A stretch of 64,000 bases of DNA from Tenacibaculum dicentrarchi (GCF_900239345.1 NZ_OESZ01000043.1:1-64000), one strand, 5' to 3'; shown: positions 26,684-36,109, counted from the first letter of the stretch. Made by a program: numbers and translations. Notes: a model not told the origin generated them from the sequence alone.

Positions 26684-27645
26684 TATTTCTTTGGTTTATA
26701 GTTTGATTTTATGAAGATTTCCGCTTCATTTTTACGTAATAATTCTGGCAAAGATACATCATTCTTTTGCATGTACGAACGCACTATTTGCCAACCAATA
26801 AACTCCCCTATTCTTCCTGGAGATTGCCTATCTTTTTCCAGATAAAACTTTGAAAAAGGCGCAATATCTAAAAAGCGAATATCTAGCTCTTTATCAGTAC
26901 TATATAGCATGTTTTTTTCGATAAAATATTTCCAAATTTGCGCTTCATTACTTTCTGCCCAACGCATTTTATTTTGTGAATATCCTATTTTTAACGAATC
27001 AGAAACTGCTGGTAAATACGCGTCTAATAGATACATTTTTTTACCTTTATAAATCATTTTATCAACAAAACTTCGTGGTTTTTTAGAAAACTTATGCACA
27101 TTTAAAATGGCTTTTGCTACATCGACAATAACCTGTTCTTTTTCATTGTTTTGTTTTATATACGCAGGATATTCACTATAAAAAGGATGTTTTTTACCCA
27201 AATAAGCATCCAAAGAAATAAGCAATAAACTATCGGCAAAAACAATGCGATTATCATAATCAATATTGGTAAGCATCGTAATTACTCTTGGCGTTTTAGC
27301 CTTCGGATTATAATATTTTAAATGCTTAAAAAATGAATTTAAATCAGCCGTTAAACCAGCTATATTAGAAAATACTTTTTGTGTTTCATTATACAATTCA
27401 CGTTCATCTTTATTGTTTATTTTATTAATCCAAACACTGTCGGGTTCTTGCGGAAATAAAAATGGATATTTCAGTTTTGTTTTACCTAAATCGGCAGAAG
27501 TTGTTTTATAAAAATCAACATCAAATCTATCTATCTTGAGATTAATTTTAATATCAGAAACATCTACTTTTAATTTAGAATTAATTTCTTTTTTGCAAGA
27601 TATTATCGCTAAAGCTAAAACACAAAGTGCTAAAAATTTTCTCAT
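26683..27645 (-). CDS. gldB: Gliding motility lipoprotein GldB
   Basis: A lipoprotein signal (LCVLALAIISCKKE, lipid site near Cys17) precedes a 300-residue GldB domain. GldB is essential for gliding and linked to the T9SS/gliding machinery in Flavobacterium johnsoniae. The gldB-gldC pair is divergent from nadE, an order typical of the family. The presence of a T9SS cargo at 10.8 kb fits a working secretion system. Confidence 0.92.
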   Translation of the reverse strand: MRKFLALCVLALAIISCKKEINSKLKVDVSDIKINLKIDRFDVDFYKTTSADLGKTKLKYPFLFPQEPDSVWINKINNKDERELYNETQKVFSNIAGLTADLNSFFKHLKYYNPKAKTPRVITMLTNIDYDNRIVFADSLLLISLDAYLGKKHPFYSEYPAYIKQNNEKEQVIVDVAKAILNVHKFSKKPRSFVDKMIYKGKKMYLLDAYLPAVSDSLKIGYSQNKMRWAESNEAQIWKYFIEKNMLYSTDKELDIRFLDIAPFSKFYLEKDRQSPGRIGEFIGWQIVRSYMQKNDVSLPELLRKNEAEIFIKSNYKPKK

Positions 27646-27741
27646 GAACTTATAGTATATTTACATTTAATATTACAACGTCGAAATTACTAAAATAGTT
27701 TATATCATTTTTATATAAACCCTTATAAAATATAGTTGATT

Positions 27742-28563
27742 ATGAATACACCAAAAGTTTCTGAACATATTGTAAAATGGTTAAAAGAATACGCCAATAA
27801 AGCGGGAGTAAATGGTTTTGTGGTAGGTATTTCTGGCGGTATCGATAGCGCTGTTACTTCAACCTTATGTGCCCAAACTGGCTTAAAAGTTTTATGTGTT
27901 GAATTGCCAATTCATCAAGCTAAAAGCCAAGTAAACAGAGCAAATGAACATATTAAACAGTTAAAAGCGCGTTTTAGCAACGTTAGTGAAGCTGAAGTAG
28001 ATTTAACAAGTGTTTTTGAAGGTTTTAAAACCGTTGTTCCTGAAGTAGAAACATCTGCAAAAACCGATTTAGCCTTAGCAAATACACGCGCTCGTTTACG
28101 TATGACTACGCTGTATTATTTTGCAGGATTACACGGTTTATTAGTAGCAGGAACAGGAAATAAAGTAGAAGATTTTGGCGTAGGTTTTTACACAAAATAT
28201 GGCGATGGTGGTGTCGATTTAAGCCCAATTGCCGATTTAGTAAAATCGGAAGTTTATGCCTTGGCAGCACATTTAAAAGTTCCTGATTCAATACAAAATG
28301 CCCAACCTACCGATGGACTTTTTGGCGATAGTAGAACAGATGAAGATCAAATTGGTGCTTCTTATGATGAATTAGAATGGGCAATGAAAATGTTAGACTC
28401 AGGAAAAACGGAAGGTGATTTTGAAAACAGAGAACTAGAAGTTTTTAAAATTTATACTCGATTAAATCGCATCAATCAACATAAAATGATTCCGATTCCT
28501 GTTTGTGAAATTCCTAGTGAATTGAACGTAAAAACAGAGATGAAAGTAAATCATCTTTTATAA
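27742..28563 (+). CDS. nadE: NH3-dependent NAD+ synthetase
   Basis: The enzyme amidates nicotinic acid adenine dinucleotide. The PP-loop SGGIDSAV is near residue 31, and AGTGNKVEDFGVGFYTKYGDGGVDLSPIADL is the substrate-binding core. At 273 residues it has no glutaminase domain, so it uses ammonia. I chose the ATG at 27742; a TTG two codons upstream is also in frame. Confidence 0.93.
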   Translation: MNTPKVSEHIVKWLKEYANKAGVNGFVVGISGGIDSAVTSTLCAQTGLKVLCVELPIHQAKSQVNRANEHIKQLKARFSNVSEAEVDLTSVFEGFKTVVPEVETSAKTDLALANTRARLRMTTLYYFAGLHGLLVAGTGNKVEDFGVGFYTKYGDGGVDLSPIADLVKSEVYALAAHLKVPDSIQNAQPTDGLFGDSRTDEDQIGASYDELEWAMKMLDSGKTEGDFENRELEVFKIYTRLNRINQHKMIPIPVCEIPSELNVKTEMKVNHLL

Positions 28564-28623
28564 AAACTAAAAAGCCTATTTAAATTTCATTTAAAAACGT
28601 TTTGTAACATAAAAATAAGAAAT

Positions 28624-28684
28624 CGAATCCGTCAAACTGAATTTAGTTCAGTTTCGCATCCTGATTTTCCGTAGTTATTCCCTT
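28624..28684 (+). repeat. Hairpin repeat family B, copy 1
   Basis: CGAATCCGTCAAACTGAATT and the following bases through GCATCCTGATTTTCCG match the sequence at 61678-61740 over about 60 nt. It contains the stem AAACTGAA / TTCAGTTT; the other copy has AATCTGAA / TTCAGATT, a compensatory change. Confidence 0.8.
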
Positions 28685-28698
28685 TTTTTGATTACCCT

Positions 28699-28835
28699 TG
28701 TCAATTCGAGTGGTTTTAATGACTAAAAGGAATTAAAATTGTATCGAGAATTTGAGTTCTTTTATGTTGATGAACTTTATACAAAAAAGTTCTCGATACA
28801 ATTTTTTTGAAGGAAAAAAATCACTCGAACTGACA
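28699..28835. repeat. Long imperfect inverted repeat
   Basis: Left tips TGTCAATTCGAGTG (28699-28712) and right tips CACTCGAACTGACA (28822-28835) are inverted with one mismatch; inner arms TTGTATCGAGAA (28739-28750) and TTCTCGATACAA (28790-28801) are a perfect 12-bp inversion. The whole can fold as one hairpin of about 137 nt. Similar TTCGAGTG...TATCGAGAA blocks are, as I recall, dispersed in other flavobacterial genomes. Confidence 0.82.
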
Positions 28836-28920
28836 GTTTCTTTAATTTTTAAACAGGCTCTAAAAAGTATTAAAACTTCGGAAGACTTTTTTTACACTAA
28901 ATATTTTAAAAACAAAGCGC

Positions 28921-30915
28921 CTAAACCACTCTGTTTAACTTATCAAAAAGACGTTTTTTTAAGTCGGTGTAGTTTACTATTTCTTCTAAATCAAGCGTTA
29001 TTTTTTGCGCTTGAACTTCCTTCATTATTTCTTTAATTTTTTCTTCTATTAAAATTCTTCGCAGGTTTAAAACAGCATCAGAAACTAATTTCGGTAATAC
29101 TTTTATAGCCGTTGTAACAACAATTTCTTTGCGCTCCCAATCGCTTAACGAATATTTTTCTTCATCCATTAAAATATTGGTTACCAAGCTTGCTATTTCT
29201 TGATTTTCGTGCATTATCAATCTATCAATAGAAATTTTTTCATCTTGATTTAATTGATGCACTAACTGATAATAGGTTAATTTAAAAAGCTCATTGGCAA
29301 ACTCAATTTCATCTTCCTGTAAATTTAAATACAACTCGTTTGAAACCGTATTTTGATATTCTTCTTTTTCTAAAACAGGCTGCCCTTTTTCATCAACTGT
29401 AGCCACCCAATTTACAAAATCGACCATTTCATTACCATACAATAATAATATTCTGATAATTTCTTTTTCTAAAATCTCTAATTGATTAATTTCTTTGCGT
29501 CCTTTTCCACCGCCTTTTACAACCCCCATAGAGGCTTGCGATGCCGTTTCAGCATAAGATGCCGTTGGCTGATTTGCACTTCGTTTATTAGAATTTGCAA
29601 CACTTTTATTTAACAACTGCGCTAATTCACTAAATAAAACTTTCTCTGAAATATCCATAATACGCGCACATTCTTGCACATAAACTTCTCGCTGAATACC
29701 GTCAGGAATTTTTGAAATACTTGTTACAATATCACGAATTAATCCTGCTTTTTTTACAGGATCATTCTTTGCTTCTCTCATTAATAAAGAAACTTTAAAT
29801 TCAATAAAATCTTGCGATTTATCTTCTAAAAACTGTTTTAATTCAGTTGTTGAATGTGATTTTGCAAAACTATCAGGGTCTTCTCCTTCAGGAAAAGAAA
29901 TTACTTTTACATTCATTCCTTGCTCTAAAATCAAGTCGATACCTCTCATAGAGGCTCTAATTCCTGCGGCATCGCCATCAAATAAAACCGTAATATTTTT
30001 TGTCAAACGGTTTACCAATCGGATTTGGTCGGGTGTTAATGCTGTTCCTGAAGAGGCTACCACATTTTCAATTCCTGATTGATAAAAAGAAACAACATCA
30101 GTATATCCTTCTACCAAATAACAATTGTCAAGCTTTGCAATTTCTTTTTTTGCCTGATAAAGTCCATATAAAATTTTACTTTTATGGTAAATATCACTTT
30201 CTGGTGAATTTAAATATTTTGCTGCCTTTTTATCATTGGTTAAAATTCGTCCTCCAAAACCTAAAATTCGCCCCGACATACTATGAATCGGAAACATTAC
30301 ACGTCCTTTAAAACGGTCAAATTTTCGGTCTTGCGTACCACCTTCTTTTACAATGGTTAATCCTGTCGATTTTAAATATTTTAAATCGTAGCCTTTTTTT
30401 AGCGCGGCATTGGTAAAATTATCCCACTCGTCTTTACAATATCCTAATTCAAATTTTTCAATAATATCTTCTCTAAAACCTCTTTCTTTAAAGTAAGATA
30501 AACCAATTGCACGCCCTTGTTGGCTATTCATTAATAAATCGTGAAAATAATCTTTCGCAAATTTAGATGCCAAAAACATACTTTCTCGTTCATTAAGTTG
30601 TTCTTTTTGCTGGTCAGATTGCTCGGTTTCTTCTACCTCAATATTATATTTTTTAGCCAACCATTTAATAGCCTCAGGATAAGAATAATGTTCATGTTCC
30701 ATTAAAAACGACACTGCATTTCCACCTTTCCCAGTACTAAAATCTTTCCAAATTTGCTTTACTGGCGATACCATAAACGAGGGGGTTCGCTCATCAGTAA
30801 ATGGGCTCAATCCTTTAAAGCTACTTCCTGATTTTTTCAATTGCACAAATTCGCCAATTACCTCAGCAACTTGGGCAGCTTCAAAAACTTTATCTATTGT
30901 TTGTTGGGTTATCAT
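28921..30915 (-). CDS. dnaG: DNA primase without the usual zinc-binding residues
   Basis: DnaG makes RNA primers for replication. The TOPRIM core is intact (YLVEGYTDVVSFYQSG, VLFDGDAAGIRAS) and a helicase-interaction domain of about 200 residues follows. In the N-terminal CHC2 region (residues about 35-70), the segment FKGLSPFTDERTPSFMVSP...IWKDFSTGKGGNAVSFLM aligns well with other primases, but the zinc ligands Cys-His-Cys-Cys are replaced. I start at the ATG at 30915 (MITQQTIDKV), because an upstream in-frame start at 30939 lies in the -7 element TACCTTTG. Length is 664 residues. Confidence 0.93.
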   Translation of the reverse strand: MITQQTIDKVFEAAQVAEVIGEFVQLKKSGSSFKGLSPFTDERTPSFMVSPVKQIWKDFSTGKGGNAVSFLMEHEHYSYPEAIKWLAKKYNIEVEETEQSDQQKEQLNERESMFLASKFAKDYFHDLLMNSQQGRAIGLSYFKERGFREDIIEKFELGYCKDEWDNFTNAALKKGYDLKYLKSTGLTIVKEGGTQDRKFDRFKGRVMFPIHSMSGRILGFGGRILTNDKKAAKYLNSPESDIYHKSKILYGLYQAKKEIAKLDNCYLVEGYTDVVSFYQSGIENVVASSGTALTPDQIRLVNRLTKNITVLFDGDAAGIRASMRGIDLILEQGMNVKVISFPEGEDPDSFAKSHSTTELKQFLEDKSQDFIEFKVSLLMREAKNDPVKKAGLIRDIVTSISKIPDGIQREVYVQECARIMDISEKVLFSELAQLLNKSVANSNKRSANQPTASYAETASQASMGVVKGGGKGRKEINQLEILEKEIIRILLLYGNEMVDFVNWVATVDEKGQPVLEKEEYQNTVSNELYLNLQEDEIEFANELFKLTYYQLVHQLNQDEKISIDRLIMHENQEIASLVTNILMDEEKYSLSDWERKEIVVTTAIKVLPKLVSDAVLNLRRILIEEKIKEIMKEVQAQKITLDLEEIVNYTDLKKRLFDKLNRVV

Positions 30916-30936
30916 AATCGTATAAAATACAACTCG

Positions 30937-30944
30937 CAAAGGTA
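30937..30944 (-). promoter_or_regulatory. -7 element of dnaG
   Basis: TACCTTTG on the minus strand matches TAnnTTTG and ends about 22 nt before the chosen ATG. Confidence 0.6.
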
Positions 30945-31054
30945 CAATTTTAAAATATACCAGATTTTAACCCTTGTTTTACTTAAATAAATATCTTCTA
31001 AACTTTAGTTGATAAAAGCATATAAATAGATAATTTTGCAATAAATCCCCAATT

Positions 31055-31918
31055 ATGAAAATAACAATACCCTTCTATTTTTTACTTTTTATCGCTTTAA
31101 ATACAACGGCGCAAGAAACCATTATAATTCCTGATATTGGTTTAGAAGAATGTTTAATTGATTTAGATATTGATTCGAATGGTTTAAATGGAAATATTTT
31201 GGTTAGCGATGCAAAATATGTGGTTAATTTGAATATAAACGACCCAATAACCAACAAATTATTACCCAACGTACACTCTAAAATTAAAGATTTAACAGGG
31301 CTTGAAAGCTTCCCTAATTTAAAACGATTAGATTGTTTTGGTAATAATATTACTAAGATAGATTTATCAAAAAGTACCTCTATTACTTTTTTAAATTGTA
31401 GTGAAAACAAAATTAAAAGCCTTGACCTTAGTAACAATAATCAATTAGTTTATGTAAGTTGTGATAGCAATAATTTAGAAAGTTTAATTTTAGGCGATAA
31501 TCCAAACCTTGAAACTTTGTACGCTAGTTATAATAAATTAACAAATTTAGATGTTAAAGCCTGTACAAAATTAGAAACCTTAGACACCACTACAAATAGA
31601 TTAAAAAATATTTTGGTAAACGATACACAGCTTAACAATACCCCTGAAGGATGGTATAAAGATGCCACGGCAAATTACACAACAAGGATAAATACTGTGC
31701 AAAAAGCGCCTGTTACAACTCCTAAAAAAATTATATCAATTCCTGTAAAAACTCATTCCGAAGAATTTAAACAAAAAGTTATTACAGAATTTGAATCCGA
31801 AGTTTTAAAGGAAGCTCATTTACAAAGTATCAAAAATAAATTAATGAAAACCTATAGTTTAAAACCTGATGAAATAGCATCTTGGATAAAAAAATATAAC
31901 AAACGAATTAATTACTAG
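31055..31918 (+). CDS. Secreted leucine-rich repeat protein
   Basis: The 287-residue protein has a signal peptide (MKITIPFYFLLFIALNTTAQ). Residues about 80-190 consist of about five LRR units of 20-22 residues (LKRLDCFGNNITKIDLSKST, ITFLNCSENKIKSLDLSNNN, LVYVSCDSNNLESLILGDNP ...). A C-terminal helical tail of about 50 residues (HSEEFKQKVITEFESEV...) is unlike a T9SS domain. LRR proteins of this type serve in protein or glycan binding; the partner is unknown. It is divergent from dnaG. Confidence 0.8.
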   Translation: MKITIPFYFLLFIALNTTAQETIIIPDIGLEECLIDLDIDSNGLNGNILVSDAKYVVNLNINDPITNKLLPNVHSKIKDLTGLESFPNLKRLDCFGNNITKIDLSKSTSITFLNCSENKIKSLDLSNNNQLVYVSCDSNNLESLILGDNPNLETLYASYNKLTNLDVKACTKLETLDTTTNRLKNILVNDTQLNNTPEGWYKDATANYTTRINTVQKAPVTTPKKIISIPVKTHSEEFKQKVITEFESEVLKEAHLQSIKNKLMKTYSLKPDEIASWIKKYNKRINY

Positions 31919-31927
31919 AAAAATAAT

Positions 31928-32012
31928 TTGAAGCAATTTCCTGCTTTCCGCACTCGCTTTTTTTGTTTAAAAAAACAAAAAAGAGCTCAAACAATTGCTT
32001 CAATCAGGGCTA
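31928..32012 (-). repeat. Dispersed palindromic repeat family A, copy 4
   Basis: Read on the minus strand it goes from AGCCCTGATTGAAGCAATTG through TTTGAGCTC to GCGAGTGCGGAAAGCAGG and AAATTGCTTC. The outer arms GAAGCAATT / AATTGCTTC are perfect. The central stem is TTTTTTGTTT / AAACAAAAAA, again different from the other copies but complementary. It lies just after the LRR protein gene. Confidence 0.88.
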
Positions 32013-32076
32013 TAAATTTCAGTTTTTTTGATATTTTCAAGCAGTAATTAATAAAAGTACTAGATATATAAAACAG

Positions 32077-32106
32077 AAAAAACCATCAAATATTGATGGT
32101 TTTTTT
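32077..32106. terminator. Bidirectional terminator after clpX
   Basis: AAAAAACCATCAA-ATA-TTGATGGTTTTTT between the convergent LRR and clpX genes. Confidence 0.92.
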
Positions 32107-32124
32107 ATAAATAGTTTTAAAAAA

Positions 32125-33363
32125 TTATGAAACTGCTTTTAATTTTTTAATACCTGATTTTGTTATTTTCGATTCGGCATATTCTCTGGTAATTATTAAT
32201 TCTTTGTCATCAGAACTAGGCATTTCGAACATTGCATCGGTTAAAATAGCTTCACATAATGAACGTAATCCACGAGCTCCTAACTTGTATTCTATTGCTT
32301 TTTCTACAATATATTCCATCGCTTCTTCTGATAAAGAAAAGGCAATATCATCCATTGCAAACAACTTTGTGTATTGCTTAACTAATGAATTTTTAGGCGC
32401 TGTTAAAATAGCACGCAATGTTTTTGCATCTAAAGGATTCATGTAACTTAATACAGGTAAACGTCCAATAATTTCAGGAATTAATCCAAACGATTTTAAA
32501 TCTGAAGGAATAATATATTGTAATAAATTAGTTTCATCTACTTTGTCTTCATCAATTGAAGCGCTATACCCTACCGCTTGCATATTTAAACGCTTGCTGA
32601 TTATTCTTTCAATTCCTGCAAAAGCACCACCTGCGATAAATAAAATATCTTTGGTATTTACTTCAATAAATTTTTGGTCTGGGTGTTTTCTTCCGCCTTT
32701 AGGCGCTACATTTACTACAGAACCTTCTAATAATTTTAACAAGGCTTGTTGCACACCTTCACCAGAAACATCACGAGTAATTGATGGATTATCGCCTTTA
32801 CGAGCAATTTTATCAATTTCATCAATAAAAACAATTCCTCGCTCGGCTTTGTCTACATCATAATCTGCCGCTTGTAATAAACGACTTAAAATGCTTTCAA
32901 CATCTTCACCAACATATCCTGCTTGAGTTAAAACAGTAGCATCAACAATAGAAAATGGCACGTTTAACATTCTAGCAATTGTACGTGCTATTAATGTTTT
33001 ACCAGTTCCTGTTTCTCCTACTAAAACAATGTTAGATTTTTCAATTTCTACCTCATCCTGATCATCTTTAGCTTGTAATAATCGTTTGTAGTGATTATAT
33101 ACAGCAACCGACATTCCTCTTTTCGTTTCATCTTGCCCAATAATATATTCATCTAAAAAAGCTTTAATTTCTTTTGGCTTTTTTAAGGTTAAATCTTTTG
33201 GTAAACTTGATTCTATTGCTTCAGCTACTTCTTCAGCTACAATTCCGTGCGCTTGTTCTATACATTTATCACAAATATGAGCATCCATACCAGCGATTAA
33301 TAAATCGGTTTCTGGTTTTTTACGCCCACAAAAGGAACATTGTAAGTTTTCTTCTTTCGACAT
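32125..33363 (-). CDS. clpX: ATP-dependent Clp protease ATP-binding subunit ClpX
   Basis: ClpX unfolds proteins and feeds them to ClpP. The N-terminal zinc finger keeps its four Cys (CSFCGRKK ... ICDKCIEQ), unlike the zinc-less DnaG and AccD of this organism. Walker A GETGTGKT, the pore loop GYVGED, Walker B IVFIDEIDK and the sensor region follow. It has 412 residues and lies downstream of clpP. Confidence 0.98.
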   Translation of the reverse strand: MSKEENLQCSFCGRKKPETDLLIAGMDAHICDKCIEQAHGIVAEEVAEAIESSLPKDLTLKKPKEIKAFLDEYIIGQDETKRGMSVAVYNHYKRLLQAKDDQDEVEIEKSNIVLVGETGTGKTLIARTIARMLNVPFSIVDATVLTQAGYVGEDVESILSRLLQAADYDVDKAERGIVFIDEIDKIARKGDNPSITRDVSGEGVQQALLKLLEGSVVNVAPKGGRKHPDQKFIEVNTKDILFIAGGAFAGIERIISKRLNMQAVGYSASIDEDKVDETNLLQYIIPSDLKSFGLIPEIIGRLPVLSYMNPLDAKTLRAILTAPKNSLVKQYTKLFAMDDIAFSLSEEAMEYIVEKAIEYKLGARGLRSLCEAILTDAMFEMPSSDDKELIITREYAESKITKSGIKKLKAVS

Positions 33364-33475
33364 TTGACTAACTTGTTATTCTTAATTATTAAAAAAATGA
33401 AACTCTTTTAATGCTTTCTTTATCTATTAAAAAAACATAAAAAGAGTCATTTATTTTATCGGTAATTCTGAAGTA

Positions 33476-34135
33476 TTATTTTCTTTTTAATATTTCATCT
33501 ACCATTCCGTACGCTTTCGCTTCTTCAGCTTTCATCCAATAATCTCTATCCGAATCTTGTTGTACTTTTTCAAAAGTTTGCCCTGAATGATCTGCAATAA
33601 TATCGTATAATTCAGTTTTTAACTTTCCAATTTCTTTTACGGTAATTTCCATATCAGAAGCCTGCCCTTGAGCGCCACCCATTGGTTGGTGAATCATAAT
33701 ACGTGAGTGTGGTAATGCCGAGCGTTTTCCTTTTGCTCCTGCACACATTAATACAGCTCCCATTGAAGCTGCCATTCCTGTACAAATTGTTGCTACATCT
33801 GGCTTTATGAATTGCATGGTATCGTAAATACCTAAACCTGCGTACACACCTCCTCCTGGCGAGTTGATATAAATTGAAATATCTTTATTTGCATCAACAC
33901 TTTCTAAAAATAATAATTGTGCTTGAATTACATTAGCTACTTGGTCATTAACTCCTGTACCTAAAAAGATAATTCTGTCCATCATTAAACGAGAGAAAAC
34001 ATCCATTTGGGTAATGTTCATTTGACGTTCTTCCATAATATATGGCGTTAAACTACTGGTTATTTTCCCTAAATATGTGCTATTTATTCCGTGCTCTTTT
34101 GTTGCGTATTTTTCGAATTCTTTTCCGTAATCCAT
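33476..34135 (-). CDS. clpP: ATP-dependent Clp protease proteolytic subunit ClpP
   Basis: The serine protease has its catalytic Ser in GMAASMGAVL and His in RIMIHQPMGGAQGQ. The N-terminal propeptide is short. The 219-residue length is normal. It is 112 nt upstream of clpX; the gap holds a weak hairpin, so clpX may be partly uncoupled. Confidence 0.98.
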   Translation of the reverse strand: MDYGKEFEKYATKEHGINSTYLGKITSSLTPYIMEERQMNITQMDVFSRLMMDRIIFLGTGVNDQVANVIQAQLLFLESVDANKDISIYINSPGGGVYAGLGIYDTMQFIKPDVATICTGMAASMGAVLMCAGAKGKRSALPHSRIMIHQPMGGAQGQASDMEITVKEIGKLKTELYDIIADHSGQTFEKVQQDSDRDYWMKAEEAKAYGMVDEILKRK

Positions 34136-34212
34136 TTTGAAAATGTTTTTTGGGTTATAATGGTGTAAATATAAGAACTATTTAGTTAGTATTTCAATAC
34201 TGTTTATACCTA

Positions 34213-34241
34213 AAAAAACCTGAATTTTCATTCAGGTTTTT
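34213..34241 (-). terminator. Terminator between tig and clpP
   Basis: AAAACCTGAA-TTTTCA-TTCAGGTTTT with flanking T/A runs lies between tig and clpP and would allow separate control of the two genes. Confidence 0.8.
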
Positions 34242-34266
34242 AAAATATAAATAATAGTAATTATTC

Positions 34267-35589
34267 TTATTTGTAAACTTCTTGAACAAAGTCTTCATAA
34301 GATACCTCTTTGGTATCAAAAGTCATTTTTTCTTTATAAAAAGCTAATAATTTATGGCTAATTAATTGAGATTGTAATTTATGCGCTTCTTGCTGATTTT
34401 GTAAAACTCTACCAGCAATATCGTTTAATTCTTTTTCCTCAGGGTTCATATTACCCATTTGTGCCATTTGCGAACGGATAAATCCTTTTGCATAATCTAC
34501 CAATTCAGCATATTCTAATTTGATATCGTTATCTCTCATAACCTTTCCTTCGATTAATTGGTAACGTAAACCTTTTTCAGATTTGCTATATTCAGCAGCA
34601 GCCTGTTCAATAGTTAATTCTTTTCCTCCTGCAGTTTGTAACCATTTTTGTAAAAATGTTGCTGGTAAATCGAACTTTGTATTTTGAACTAACTCTTCAG
34701 TAATTGCGTTTAATAATTGCTGATCGGCATGCTGCTCGAATTGTAATTCAGCATCTTCTTTTATTTTATCTTTTAATTGAGCAGTAGTCGTTACACTTCC
34801 GTCAGCGAATAATTTTTCAAATAATTCTTTTTCTAAAGGAGCAGGCTCTGTTTTTGTAACTTGGTCAATAGTAAAAGATACGTTTACATCTAAAGCGTGA
34901 ACTCCTTCATGAGGTACACCTAAAACTTCTTGTAATTTGTGAGCGTCTTCAAATAAACCTTTTGTTCCTAATTCTAAAACATCACCAGCTTTAGCACCTA
35001 CAAATTTCTCTAAGTTTGCTTTTCCGTTAATTTCTTTTACAGAAAGGGTTGCTTTTTTATTAATTTCTTTTTCTTCGTTTACAAAAGTTCCAGTTACGTT
35101 TGCTTCTTCATTTGCAGCGTCAACAGGTAATTGACTACCAAAACGAGTTTGGATATTTTCAATTTCTTTGTCTAATAATTCATCGGTAGCAAAAATACTA
35201 TATTTAGTAACATTTTTTGCAGGCGCTAAATCTACATCAAATTCAGGAGCTAATCCTAATTCGAATTCAAAAGAATAGTCTTTAGCATCCCATCTGAAAT
35301 CTTTGTTTTCTACAGGTAACGGGTTTCCTAAAAGATCTAACTTTTCTTCTGTTAAAAATTTATTTAAAGAATCTTGTACTACTTTGTTTACCTCTTCTAT
35401 TACGATTTCTATTTCGTGTTGCTTTTTGATAAGATCCATAGGCGCTTCTCCTTTTCTAAAACCAGGATGTGTCGCTTTTTTACGACGTGCTTCTAATTCT
35501 GCATTTACCTTTGCTTGATAATCTTCAGCAACGATATCTATTTTCACAACTGCGTTTAACGCATTTACATTTTGTTTTGTAATATTCAT
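34267..35589 (-). CDS. tig: Trigger factor
   Basis: The ribosome-bound chaperone is recognised by its N-terminal ribosome-binding domain (MNITKQNVNALNAVVKIDI ... RRKKATHPGFRKGEAPMDLIKK, with the GFRKG signature) and long helical C-terminal part. I start at the ATG at 35589 (440 residues), because the extension upstream to 35634 adds a sequence unlike other trigger factors. The order tig-clpP-clpX is the standard bacterial one. Confidence 0.94.
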   Translation of the reverse strand: MNITKQNVNALNAVVKIDIVAEDYQAKVNAELEARRKKATHPGFRKGEAPMDLIKKQHEIEIVIEEVNKVVQDSLNKFLTEEKLDLLGNPLPVENKDFRWDAKDYSFEFELGLAPEFDVDLAPAKNVTKYSIFATDELLDKEIENIQTRFGSQLPVDAANEEANVTGTFVNEEKEINKKATLSVKEINGKANLEKFVGAKAGDVLELGTKGLFEDAHKLQEVLGVPHEGVHALDVNVSFTIDQVTKTEPAPLEKELFEKLFADGSVTTTAQLKDKIKEDAELQFEQHADQQLLNAITEELVQNTKFDLPATFLQKWLQTAGGKELTIEQAAAEYSKSEKGLRYQLIEGKVMRDNDIKLEYAELVDYAKGFIRSQMAQMGNMNPEEKELNDIAGRVLQNQQEAHKLQSQLISHKLLAFYKEKMTFDTKEVSYEDFVQEVYK

Positions 35590-35662
35590 CTTTAATTGTA
35601 TTTCTTTAAAATTGGGTGTGTGATTATTTTTCACCTTTTTTCAAAAGGCTTAAATTTTTTAA

Positions 35663-36010
35663 TTATTTTTTATCTTCTTTTAATAATGAAAATAAAAACG
35701 ACCTAAATATCGATAACAATATACTAAATAAAAGTGCTGTAAAAAATCCGTTTACGGCAAATCCTGCAATAAGGTTTCCTGCTAATAATATAATAATTGC
35801 ATTAATTACAAACAAAAATAAGCCCAATGTTAAAAGAGTTGCTGGTAAGGTAAAAATCACTAATATTGGACGTACAAACATATTTAATAACGCTATTACA
35901 ATTGCTACAATTATTGCCGTAGTATAACTTGTTACCACTACTCCTGGTAAAACTTCGGCTAATAAAATGACGGCTACTGCTGTTAATAGTATTTTTAAAA
36001 ATGTATTCAT
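35663..36010 (-). CDS. Small membrane protein of the phage holin-4 / YvlD-like family
   Basis: The 115-residue protein consists almost entirely of four hydrophobic helices and contains the family pattern ALLNMFVRPILVIFTLPATLLTLGLFLFVINAII. Despite the family name there is no phage nearby, and the function is unknown. It lies just upstream of tig on the same strand. Confidence 0.82.
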   Translation of the reverse strand: MNTFLKILLTAVAVILLAEVLPGVVVTSYTTAIIVAIVIALLNMFVRPILVIFTLPATLLTLGLFLFVINAIIILLAGNLIAGFAVNGFFTALLFSILLSIFRSFLFSLLKEDKK

Positions 36011-36109
36011 TTATTTTGATTTTAATTGGCTATAGTTACCATGTCATTTTATGCAATGCGATAATTATACCAAATATAAAAAACTGCTATTTTGACAGGT
36101 TTACTTACT

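Larger units (their letters stand above)
28564..28920. other. Intergenic region filled by two repeat structures
   Basis: The 357 nt between the stops of nadE and dnaG hold hairpin repeat B copy 1 (28624-28684) and a long imperfect inverted repeat (28699-28835). A 94-codon frame at 28752-29036 reads through one arm and into dnaG antisense and is not a gene. Confidence 0.75.

Noticed and set aside
28752-29036. 94-codon open frame on the plus strand
   Set aside because: It covers one arm of the inverted repeat and the antisense of the dnaG 3' end; no protein family is suggested.
30916-30939. Upstream start of dnaG
   Set aside because: It overlaps the -7 element TACCTTTG, so it would lie before the transcription start.
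33364-33475. Hairpin between clpP and clpX as a full terminator
   Set aside because: ATGAAACTCTTTTAATG and CATAAAAAGAGTCAT pair only imperfectly with a large loop and no good U run, so I did not list it.
35590-35634. Fifteen-codon N-terminal extension of trigger factor
   Set aside because: The extra residues do not look like trigger factor, while the ATG at 35589 starts the conserved domain.
35663-36010. Phage holin-like protein as sign of a prophage
   Set aside because: The family is common in bacterial chromosomes, and no other phage gene lies nearby.
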